Assembly (NCBI GenBank): GCA_015494775.1
Contig: WGAP01000185.1
Span: 1-12,831 of the forward strand
Source: Flavobacteriales bacterium
GTDB taxonomy: Bacteria; Bacteroidota; Bacteroidia; Flavobacteriales; Flavobacteriaceae
Direction: 5' to 3'
Length of the DNA stretch: 12,831 nt
The notes under the pieces are model-generated. The model was given only the letters and a program-made list of their open reading frames with translations. It did not search any database and was not told the origin of the DNA. How positions within the stretch are numbered: the first letter of the stretch is position 1; each line of letters begins with the position of its first letter. The translations under genes and the position numbers were made by a program. This document shows, one piece after another, positions 1-6,034 of the stretch.

Positions 1-88
1 CGGCAATTCGCCGGCGCCTTCGGCGCCGCGGCGGGGCCACGGACGCTGCTTCAAGCGGCGGAGCGCTTTCGCATCGTCCGTTTCCTCA

Positions 89-166
89 CGCGTTGCAGCA
101 AGCATAAAATATCGGATAAGTCGAATTCAAGACTTGGTGTGAAGGTTTTATGCTTGCTGCAACGCG
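89..166. mobile_element. MITE-like palindromic insertion inside repeat copy A
   Basis: Positions 89-109 and 146-166 are a perfect 21-bp inverted repeat around a 36-bp centre. The outermost four bases on each side read CGCG, which is self-complementary, so the structure can also be read as 17-bp terminal inverted repeats (TTGCAGCAAGCATAAAA at 93-109) flanked by a 4-bp CGCG target duplication. The centre can form a further 5-bp stem (AAGTC 118-122 with GACTT 131-135). Copy B has no such segment, and deleting the segment with one CGCG brings copy A back into register with copy B. The segment is much less GC-rich than its surroundings. No ORF fits inside, so any transposition would need a transposase in trans. 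A bare transcription-terminating hairpin is the alternative; no T-run follows either arm. Confidence 0.6.
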
Positions 167-208
167 CAGGCGGCCGTCGCGTGCTCCGCTCAAACGGGCC
201 GGCTGCCC

Positions 209-234
209 GCACCGGCATTTCCATGCCGCGGTGC
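209..234. other. Copy-specific hairpin in repeat A
   Basis: GCACC pairs with GGTGC and GGCAT with ATGCC around a TTCC loop, leaving a 2-nt GC bulge, for ten base pairs in total. It sits immediately before the conserved CGTGGGGCTTCC module. Copies B and C have hairpins of unrelated sequence in the corresponding place. Confidence 0.6.
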
Positions 235-408
235 GTGGGGCTTCCTGTTGGTCGCCTCCGCCCGCGGGAAATGCTCGGGCGCGCAGCCGCCCCGTAACCG
301 CTGCGCCCGCTGGCGCTGTGATATAAAAATTTTCGTATATTGTTCGTAATCAATTCCTGGAAAAAACGGGATTATGCCGAATAGATGGGATAAAACAAAA
401 TTTTTACG

Positions 409-921
409 ATGAAAAAGATTTTTTTTCTCTTTTTGGTAATTATAATATCGTGTAACCAACCCGCGAAACATCCCGAACATGTTCGAAAAAAAATTCCTGT
501 GGAATTTAAGCTCAACAAATCCGATTATGTTATCCTGCATTTTGATAAATCATGGAATTGGATTCCCAAAAACGCCCTCCCGACTACACTATCTGATGCC
601 GAATTATTCGAAATAGAAAAAATATTAGAAAAAGCAATAAAAGAGAATAATGAGAAACAACGAGGAAATCCGCAAATGCAAATTCAATTGGAAGATAAAA
701 AACGTCAATATATTCCATACATAAATGAAAAAGGAGAAAAGCTGGTTTGGATAAATTTTTTCTGTTATGATCCAACGGATAATAAGACGGGGACCCTCGC
801 AGATAGCGTCTGGCGGACAGACCCGGTTACGGTTCATGATGGCGGAAATTGTTATTTTAGCATATTAATAAATTTGACCACCCGATCTTATTCGAATTTA
901 GATATCAATGGATATGCCTAA
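409..921 (+). CDS. Putative lipoprotein of unknown function
   Basis: The 170-residue product starts with a short type II signal peptide: MKK, a hydrophobic run of about ten residues, and a lipobox ending in IISC with Cys15 as predicted lipidation site. It should be a periplasm- or outer-membrane-anchored lipoprotein. The mature part has a charged helical stretch around residues 62-100, then KRQYIPYINEKGEK (98-111), LVWINFF, and a conserved-looking DGGNCYF (144-150) followed by INLTTRSY. From memory this C-terminal pattern recurs in hypothetical Flavobacteriia proteins of unknown function; no catalytic motif is visible. The gene is clearly more AT-rich in bases and codons than the genes downstream and lies alone between repeat copy A and an AATT array, so it may be transferred cargo. 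It converges with the glycosyltransferase pair at 1170. No clear promoter box is seen in 317-408. Confidence 0.75.
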   Translation: MKKIFFLFLVIIISCNQPAKHPEHVRKKIPVEFKLNKSDYVILHFDKSWNWIPKNALPTTLSDAELFEIEKILEKAIKENNEKQRGNPQMQIQLEDKKRQYIPYINEKGEKLVWINFFCYDPTDNKTGTLADSVWRTDPVTVHDGGNCYFSILINLTTRSYSNLDINGYA

Positions 922-986
922 GGTCTAAATTAAGATTTTTTTAAGCGGCGTTTTTTAAAAATCCTATTATGAGGAAAACAAGCGTG

Positions 987-1022
987 AATTAATTATGAAT
1001 TTTGAATTATAAATTTTAAATT
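987..1022 (+). repeat. AATT heptad array, copy 1
   Basis: AATT occurs at 991, 998, 1005, 1012 and 1019, exactly every 7 bp, with one extra AATT directly before at 987. The three-base spacers vary between units. An array with the same five-unit, 7-bp spacing is found on the other strand at 8579-8615, and both are followed by a similar AT-rich spacer and then a GC-rich hairpin block. Confidence 0.7.
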
Positions 1023-1059
1023 GATTTTCAATGATTTGCGATTTATTTTTTAATAAAAA

Positions 1060-1144
1060 GCGCAGGTTCCCGTAGCCGCGAAGAAGACCGCCGGCGCCGA
1101 GCGCAGCGAAGGCGGCAAAGGGCTTCGTAGCCCGCAAAACTTGC
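1060..1144 (+). repeat. GC-rich hairpin block D (relative of block E)
   Basis: This non-coding block lies in the convergent gap between the lipoprotein gene and the glycosyltransferase pair. It begins with GCGCAGGTTCCCG, found on the opposite strand in block E near 8319-8331. It contains GTAGCCGCG followed by an AAGACCG segment, also found in the tandem units of E. CGAAG (1079-1083) can pair with CTTCG (1123-1127), a further variant of the E stems; alternatively GGGCT (1120-1124) pairs with AGCCC (1129-1133) around a TCGT loop. CCGCC and GGCGG inside can pair too. There is no T-run on either strand, so a classical intrinsic terminator is not supported. The order of submodules differs from E, so D looks like a truncated or rearranged copy. 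Confidence 0.55.
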
Positions 1145-1169
1145 TAAGTATGCAGAAAACACCCAAAAA

Positions 1170-2234
1170 TTACCCTGTCAAACTGCGGTAAATATCCTCC
1201 AAACGGGATTTGTAGGCACGGGCGGAATAGTTCCTTTCCACCTCGTTGTGCAGGTTTTCGGCCAGGCGGTTTCGCAAGGACGCATCCGTTATCAGCCGTT
1301 CCATGGCTTCGGCCAAGGCGCCGGCATTGTTCGAAGGCACCAAAAGACCCGTTTCGCCGGCACGAATCAACTGACCGACACCTCCCACATCGGTGGCCGC
1401 CACCGCCAAGCGGGCCAAGCCGTATTCCAACAAGGCCACCGGAAGACCTTCCCATATTGATGACAACACCCCGATCCGTGCACCAAATAGGTAGGGCGCC
1501 ACATCGTTTACACCGGAATGCGTCTCAACAGTTCGAGTCAAATCATGCTCCCGAATATACGTTGTTATTTCCCGGCTCGTCGCCTCATCCGATGCTTGAC
1601 CCACCAAATCCATTTTCCAATCCGGAAATCGCCGGTGTATTTTTTCAAAGGCCTTGACAGCCAATAAAACATTTTTTTCGGGTCGCCAATTGGCCACAAC
1701 CACAATACGGTCTTTTCGCGCTACTTGCGGCGCGATTAAACGGGCAAAATTATTCAAAACCACTCCTTGGCGAATGGGTAAGGTTTGTAAGGTTTCGCTT
1801 AGCTGGTTTTCGTTAACGCCTATCAAGAAATCAATCCTTGCGGCCATAAAGCGCAAAAGGCCGTATCCGCTCCGCTTACCTATGGCGGCACCTGAATGAT
1901 CGTGCCAAACGACCTTTAACCAAGGCATCCGCCATTTCATCATCAGGGCCATAAACACCGATGTGGAATGGGCGTGGATAATCCGGATTTTGTTTGTCCG
2001 GATATAACGGAACAATTTCCGGTAGGCCCGCCAGTCGGCGGCAGAACGTTTTTCCAAGAAAGCATAATGCACGCGCGGAGAAATATCCCGCTTAAAAGGG
2101 CCTTCGGCCCGGGTGGTTATCAAATGTATATCGTGTGCATCGGCCATCAGGTTGGCTATACGCACGGCCATACGCTCGGCGCCGCCCGTAGCCAAACTGT
2201 CGATTAAATACAGGATTTTCAAACGGTTTTTCAT
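1170..2234 (-). CDS. GT4-type glycosyltransferase (GT-B fold)
   Basis: The 354-residue protein is probably a retaining GT-B glycosyltransferase that transfers a sugar from a nucleotide-sugar donor to a surface polysaccharide or lipid-linked glycan at the inner face of the cytoplasmic membrane. Visible family features are the N-terminal GGAERM (17-22) after a hydrophobic strand, HAHS (87-90), a donor-side NWRPEKN (182-188), and the EX7E motif starting in EGLP, with Glu262 and Glu270. The C-terminal GGVGQLI and GETGLLVP pieces are also typical of family GT4. A longer reading of the frame to 2288 exists, but the ATG at 2234 is preferred because it overlaps the TGA stop of the upstream gene as ATGA (2231-2234), a translational-coupling arrangement. 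The start then gives the expected KILYLIDSL strand. The acceptor and donor sugars cannot be told from the sequence. Confidence 0.85.
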   Translation of the reverse strand: MKNRLKILYLIDSLATGGAERMAVRIANLMADAHDIHLITTRAEGPFKRDISPRVHYAFLEKRSAADWRAYRKLFRYIRTNKIRIIHAHSTSVFMALMMKWRMPWLKVVWHDHSGAAIGKRSGYGLLRFMAARIDFLIGVNENQLSETLQTLPIRQGVVLNNFARLIAPQVARKDRIVVVANWRPEKNVLLAVKAFEKIHRRFPDWKMDLVGQASDEATSREITTYIREHDLTRTVETHSGVNDVAPYLFGARIGVLSSIWEGLPVALLEYGLARLAVAATDVGGVGQLIRAGETGLLVPSNNAGALAEAMERLITDASLRNRLAENLHNEVERNYSARAYKSRLEDIYRSLTG

Positions 2235-3340
2235 AGCAATTCGGCAATTTCCCGTTCGAAACGTTCCAAGGTAAATTGCCGGCTCCACGCCGCGGCGGCA
2301 TCGGCTTTCTCCTTGTAAAGCGACGGATTTTGCAAATAACCGGTTATTTCCCGCGCAATGGCTTCCGCATCGGGTTCGACCAAACTTCCGCGCCGGCCTT
2401 CATCGAGCATATAAGGCACCGCCGACACACGCGTGGTAACGGGCAAACACTTCCACCACATGGCCTCGGCCACCACCTTGGGCCATCCTTCGCTACGGCT
2501 GGGAAAAATCAGAAAATGAGCTTGTTTGTAGGCCTCACGCACCGTTTCGGCACTTTGTTTTCCATGCAAACGAACGGCATCGTTCAGTTTTTGCTCCGCA
2601 ATCCGTTTTTCCAAATCCGTCCTAACGGGACCGTCGCCGTAAATATCCAAGCGAATGTTTATGTCGCGGCTGCGCAAAAGTCCTACGGCATCCACCGCCA
2701 ATGCAGGCCTTTTGCCTTCGATCAAACTCCCCACAAAAAGTGCCCGTAGCGGCGCTTGCAAATCCCGCACTTCCACGGGTTCTTTGTCCGTCTCGGAATA
2801 ACTGGCCGTAAAAAACGGAACGATATTGGACGACTGCCCGGGCCATTCGCCATAAACCAAAACTTTGGCATGCCGCGTAAGTACGGGCGACGAAACGATT
2901 TTTTTCTGCAAGCGGTAACTCCACGGCTGCGCCGATTGCGGGTCCCAATTGCCGGCATATTTTACGGTTTTGGGCTTGGCCGGAAAAACCGTTTGTATCA
3001 AACTGCCCAGCAGGCCCATATTGCCCGGCAAGCGCAGGTGGATGTGGTCGGCCGCGAGCATTCCACGGAAAATCTGCGTTTTGATCAAGGGTAATTTGAC
3101 AAGCGTTTTAAGCATTTCCGACGCCCCTATCAACGAAAAGGCCGGCACCCGCAGAAAGCGGACATCCTTGGCATAGGGCTCATCGATGGGCGACGGCGCT
3201 TCCTCGCGCAAGGGCGCAACCACCATCACCTCGTCCACATGCTTAAACCACAAATTCATTTCACGCACATAAGGGCCGTAGGCATAAATTTTACCTCCGT
3301 GGGCCTTGTGTTGAACGTGCGTAACAATCAGAAAACGCAT
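2231..3340 (-). CDS. GT4-type glycosyltransferase (GT-B fold)
   Basis: The 369-residue protein is the first gene of a two-gene glycosyltransferase unit. Features are an N-terminal RFLIVTHV strand followed by HGGKIYAYGPYV (14-25), a central FVGSLIEGKRP (202-212) marking the start of the C-terminal nucleotide-sugar domain, YGDGP (234-238), and an EX7E motif with Glu284 and Glu292 in SEGWPKVVAEAM. The length is normal for family GT4. No signal peptide or membrane span is evident, so it should act in the cytoplasm on a membrane-linked acceptor. Its stop codon overlaps the start of the next glycosyltransferase by four bases, which argues that the two act on the same glycan. No other polysaccharide genes (polymerase, flippase) are in the window, so the pathway is unresolved. 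A -7-like box lies just upstream at 3358-3365. Confidence 0.85.
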   Translation of the reverse strand: MRFLIVTHVQHKAHGGKIYAYGPYVREMNLWFKHVDEVMVVAPLREEAPSPIDEPYAKDVRFLRVPAFSLIGASEMLKTLVKLPLIKTQIFRGMLAADHIHLRLPGNMGLLGSLIQTVFPAKPKTVKYAGNWDPQSAQPWSYRLQKKIVSSPVLTRHAKVLVYGEWPGQSSNIVPFFTASYSETDKEPVEVRDLQAPLRALFVGSLIEGKRPALAVDAVGLLRSRDINIRLDIYGDGPVRTDLEKRIAEQKLNDAVRLHGKQSAETVREAYKQAHFLIFPSRSEGWPKVVAEAMWWKCLPVTTRVSAVPYMLDEGRRGSLVEPDAEAIAREITGYLQNPSLYKEKADAAAAWSRQFTLERFEREIAELL

Positions 3341-3357
3341 AGATGGGTCTTACAAGG

Positions 3358-3365
3358 CAAAAATA
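3358..3365 (-). promoter_or_regulatory. Candidate Bacteroidota -7 promoter box
   Basis: On the minus strand these bases read TATTTTTG, a full match to the Bacteroidota TAnnTTTG box, 17 nt before the ATG of the glycosyltransferase at 3340. No convincing TTTG -33 element is seen at the expected distance; only a T-run (TTTTTTTA) lies upstream, next to repeat copy B. The short distance to the ATG implies a very short leader. Confidence 0.4.
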
Positions 3366-3395
3366 CGTTGTATCGGCGGCATAAAAAAACTTTTA

Positions 3396-3632
3396 GGGCG
3401 CCCCGGCGCACGCGTTCGTGGCGCCTACGGCATATCGGCAGGCGCTTCGGGACGGCGGAGCGCCCTCCCGCCTGCCGGCACTCACGCGGCGCCGTCGGGC
3501 TGTCCGCTCAAATGCGCAGGCGGCCCGCTCTTGCCCTGCAAGCGTGGCGAACGTGGCTTCCCACCGGTCGCCCCGCCGCCACGGCAGGCCTACGGCGCGC
3601 CGCCCGCGCATAACCGCTCCCATCCCTGGCGC
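3396..3632 (+). repeat. GC-rich dispersed intergenic element, copy B
   Basis: Starts GGGCGCCCCG, shared with the start of copy C read on its minus strand, and ends CCCATCCCTGGCGC, also shared with C. Internal matches include GGCGCCG followed by GGGCTGTCCGCT (near 3488-3508, shared with C) and CGTGGCTTCCC plus CCGGTCGCC near 3550-3572. It separates the glycosyltransferase pair from a small antitoxin-like gene. All ORFs in it are on GC-rich, low-complexity frames and are not supported as genes. It lacks the palindromic insertion of copy A. Positions 3633-3671, between it and the small gene, hold nothing recognisable except a 24-codon open frame described under findings. Confidence 0.7.
3530..3542. 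other. Copy-specific hairpin in repeat B
   Basis: CTTGC and GCAAG form a perfect 5-bp stem around a CCT loop just before the conserved CGTGG-type module. It occupies the same relative place as the unrelated hairpins in copies A (209-234) and C (8708-8736). Confidence 0.5.
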
Positions 3633-3671
3633 AGGAAACAGCCGCTATAATTCAATGTGTCCATAAAACTT

Positions 3672-3914
3672 TTAATGCCACCGCTCAATAATTTTAAGCA
3701 TTTCATTCGCTTCATATATCCTGCCATTTTCAACATCATTTTCGGCATTATCTATCAATGCATTCAATTCTTCCAAACACATATACGAAAATTCCCTAGG
3801 GCTTTGGTTTTTATTTTCCAAACGAAGAAGTTTTTCAAGTTTACCCAATATTTTTTCATTTTCAAGTTTTAAAATCTCATTGACCAATTTTATTTTTCTT
3901 ACCCGCAATTCCAT
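3672..3914 (-). CDS. Small antitoxin-like protein, addiction-module type
   Basis: The 80-residue protein has a basic, helical N-terminus (VRKIKLVNEILKLENEK) predicted as amphipathic helices, and a C-terminal segment LEELNALIDNAENDVENGRI (48-66) ending in IERW. From memory this layout, a helical region followed by an ID..x.D.ENGR pattern and a terminal I..W, is typical of Bacteroidota antitoxins that pair with RelE/ParE-type toxins; the assignment is by pattern only. The ATG at 3914 is chosen; an in-frame TTG at 3935 would add seven residues. No toxin gene follows: the downstream side is repeat copy B. The gene is AT-rich compared with its neighbours. A -7-like AATATTTG lies at 3933-3940, suggesting its own transcription, although read-through from the acyl-CoA dehydrogenase operon is possible. 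Confidence 0.6.
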   Translation of the reverse strand: MELRVRKIKLVNEILKLENEKILGKLEKLLRLENKNQSPREFSYMCLEELNALIDNAENDVENGRIYEANEMLKIIERWH

Positions 3915-4003
3915 GACATACTGAGATTTAAACAAATATTATATCCCAACAAACATCCTTCTGTAATCAACATCCGGATCGTTCCCGTTCCGAAAATTCA
4001 ATC

Positions 4004-5146
4004 CTACTTCAAAATCTGCCGGGAAATAACCAAACGTTGAATTTCGGACGTGCCCTCGCCAATGGTGGTCAGCTTGGCATCGCGGTAAAATTTTTCCACC
4101 GGAAAATCTTTGGTATAACCGTAACCACCAAAAATTTGCACGGCATTTTCGGCAATGCGCACGCTGATTTCCGAAGCAAACAATTTGGCCATGGCGCCTT
4201 CCTTGGTCAGTCGTTTGCCCAAGTCTTTCAAATAGGCCGCCTTGCGAATGAGTAATTCCGCCGCATCGATTTGGGTGGCCATATCGGCCAGCATAAAAGC
4301 AATGGCCTGAAACGATGCAATGGGGCGGCCGAACTGATGACGTTCCTGTGCATAGCGCCGCGCGGCCTCATAGGCACCTTTGGCAATGCCCAAGGCATTG
4401 GCTCCTATCGAAATGCGTCCGCCGTCCAGAATTTTGAGCGCTTGCTTAAAACCCTCACCCACTTTGCCCAAAATATTAGCCTTGGGCACCCGGCAATTGT
4501 CAAAAATCATTTCGGCCGTTTCCGAGGCCCGCATTCCCAATTTGTTTTCCTTTTTGCCGGCCGAAAAACCGGGCGTCCCGCGTTCCACCACAAAGGCCGT
4601 GGCATTGTTGCGCGTGTTTTTGGGGCCCGTACGGGCCAACACCACCGCCACCTCGGCGCTACGGCCGTGCGTGATGAAATTCTTGGCGCCGTTGAGTACA
4701 TAATAGTCGCCGTCTTCCACCGCCGTGGTGCTCATGGCTCCGGCATCGGAACCGGTATTGTGCTCGGTCAGCCCCCAAGCGCCGATCCACTGCCCCGAAG
4801 CCAGTTTGGGCAACCAACGCCGGCGTTGTTCTTCATTGCCGAATTCGTAAATATGATTGGTACACAAGGAATTATGCGCCGCCACCGACAACCCCACCGA
4901 CGGGTCGTATTGCGACAATACGTCCACCACCGTTACATAATCCTGATAGTTCATCCCCGAACCGCCGTATTCCTGCGGAATGGTAACGCCCATAAATCCC
5001 AATTCGCCCAATTGACCGAACAATTCCCTGGGGAAAATTTGCTCCTCGTCCCATTGCTTGTAGTAAGGCAGAATGTGATGCTTGGCAAAATCCCTTACGG
5101 CTTGCTCAATGTGCTGCTGCTCCTCGGTGGGTTTGAATTGCCACAT
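4004..5146 (-). CDS. Acyl-CoA dehydrogenase (short/medium-chain type)
   Basis: A 380-residue FAD flavoenzyme that introduces the trans-2 double bond into acyl-CoA, the first step of beta-oxidation or branched-chain amino-acid degradation, passing electrons to ETF. The N-terminal helical domain contains IPQEYGGSGM (56-65). Family signature 1 is seen as WGLTEHNTGSDAGAM, and signature 2 as QIFGGYGYTKDFPVEKFYRD. Glu364 in IGEGTSEIQR matches the position of the catalytic base of the short- and medium-chain enzymes. The length is normal for the family and no truncation is seen. It is the last gene of the 8253-4004 array, starting 11 nt after the helix-hairpin-helix gene. Chain-length specificity cannot be set from motifs; a butyryl-CoA or short branched-chain enzyme is most likely. 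Confidence 0.93.
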   Translation of the reverse strand: MWQFKPTEEQQHIEQAVRDFAKHHILPYYKQWDEEQIFPRELFGQLGELGFMGVTIPQEYGGSGMNYQDYVTVVDVLSQYDPSVGLSVAAHNSLCTNHIYEFGNEEQRRRWLPKLASGQWIGAWGLTEHNTGSDAGAMSTTAVEDGDYYVLNGAKNFITHGRSAEVAVVLARTGPKNTRNNATAFVVERGTPGFSAGKKENKLGMRASETAEMIFDNCRVPKANILGKVGEGFKQALKILDGGRISIGANALGIAKGAYEAARRYAQERHQFGRPIASFQAIAFMLADMATQIDAAELLIRKAAYLKDLGKRLTKEGAMAKLFASEISVRIAENAVQIFGGYGYTKDFPVEKFYRDAKLTTIGEGTSEIQRLVISRQILK

Positions 5147-5157
5147 AACTTAAATTT

Positions 5158-6012
5158 TTAATCAAGTTGTAAATATAAGGCAATTCGTTTGTATTTTTCA
5201 ACGGGAAAACCGGCTACTTTTTTCAAATCTTCCAATCGCTTGAACGGCCCGTGCAGGGCACGGTATTCCACAATGCGTTCGGCCAAATCGAAATCGATAT
5301 AAGGATTACGCCTGAGTAGCTGAATATCGGCCTCATTGAGCTTTATTTTGTTGCTAATAATTTTGGGGGTGCGTATTTCAAATCGTTGCCATAAATTTTC
5401 GTAGGCCTCGGGCGAAAGTGCATAAATATCTTTCAATTGCTCCCGGATGCTGAATCCGCCCAATTTTTTCCGGTAACGCACAATACGCTCCGACAGCTTG
5501 TCGCCAATGCCGTAAACCGCCTTCAAATCTTCGGCCGTGGCCGTATTGATGTCTTGCTTAACGACGGGCGTTGGGTTTTTGGTGTAGCTAAAATCTTTCC
5601 GCTTTGATTTTTTGAATTGCGGAATGCGGATATATGCTTTCAATTTGCGATATAAACTGTCCGGTAAGCCGGCCACGCGCCGGAATTCCTCGGCATTACT
5701 AAAAAATTTTCCTTGTGCCCTGAATGCGCGAATACGTTTTAATTGCACCGTGTCAATGCCCAGAATGTAGGCCTTGTAATCGGACAAATAATTGGGATTG
5801 AACGGATAAATTTCGGGTTTGTTTTCTTCGCCGGCCTTTGTTATTGCGCTGTCCAAGCGGGCAATGGCCAAACTATCGACGCTAAAAACGGGGTAATGCA
5901 CCGGACGTTTTATCCAATGCACCAAAGCCATTTCGCCCGCTATCAGCAAAACCGTAAACACCAACAGGGCCGCCCGCTGCGCCCGGTTGAAATGTCGATT
6001 GTAAGCAGCCAC
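5158..6012 (-). CDS. Membrane-anchored triple helix-hairpin-helix (ComEA-like) protein
   Basis: The 284-residue protein has an N-terminal transmembrane anchor (about residues 14-33, after a basic NRHFNRAQR), then three repeats of the ComEA-type helix-hairpin-helix unit: about 69-130 (FNPNYLSDYK to LKAYIRI), 154-213 (DINTATAEDLKAVYGIG with DKLSERIVRYR), and 222-283 (IKLNEADIQLL with LAERIVEYR). ComEA-like domains bind DNA without sequence specificity, and in competence systems the anchored form faces the periplasm; the same topology is inferred here. Between domains 1 and 2 there is a basic linker (KKSKRKD, 134-140). The start is a GTG at 6012, 22 nt after the symporter stop; no ATG is available nearby. 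Competence partners are absent in the window, so a DNA-uptake role is only a possibility. Confidence 0.8.
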   Translation of the reverse strand: MAAYNRHFNRAQRAALLVFTVLLIAGEMALVHWIKRPVHYPVFSVDSLAIARLDSAITKAGEENKPEIYPFNPNYLSDYKAYILGIDTVQLKRIRAFRAQGKFFSNAEEFRRVAGLPDSLYRKLKAYIRIPQFKKSKRKDFSYTKNPTPVVKQDINTATAEDLKAVYGIGDKLSERIVRYRKKLGGFSIREQLKDIYALSPEAYENLWQRFEIRTPKIISNKIKLNEADIQLLRRNPYIDFDLAERIVEYRALHGPFKRLEDLKKVAGFPVEKYKRIALYLQLD

Positions 6013-6034
6013 CGGTTTTTTTATTATCCTGTGC

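Larger units (their letters stand above)
11..316 (+). repeat. GC-rich dispersed intergenic element, copy A
   Basis: This non-coding GC-rich block shares ordered sequence modules with copies B (3396-3632) and C (8617-8867, opposite strand). Shared pieces include CTGCTTCAAG and CTTTCGCATC near 46-75 (with C), CCGCTCAAA near 186-194 (with B), CGTGGGGCTTCC near 234-245, GGTCGCC near 250, and a terminal CTGGCGC ending at 316. Between the last two CCGCT and CGTGG modules lies a copy-specific hairpin (209-234). The left border is uncertain because the window starts nearby; 12-28 forms its own hairpin (CGGCGCC, loop TTC). The copy is interrupted at 89-166 by a palindromic insertion. ORFs read through it look like shadows of GC-rich DNA. 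The function is unknown; mobile or structured non-coding DNA is an inference. Confidence 0.7.

Noticed and set aside
51..353. Minus-strand 100-codon frame at the left end
   Set aside because: It runs through repeat copy A and the palindromic insertion with a low-complexity Arg/Pro/Ala composition and has no recognisable domain.
934..963. Possible intrinsic terminator after the lipoprotein gene (GATTTTT/AAAAATC)
   Set aside because: The stem is only 7 bp, almost all A:T, with a 16-nt loop, so it would be weak; no reliable terminator call is possible.
4271..5161. Plus-strand 296-codon frame opposite acyl-CoA dehydrogenase
   Set aside because: The opposite strand encodes a full-length enzyme with catalytic motifs; the plus-strand translation shows no domain and is a shadow.
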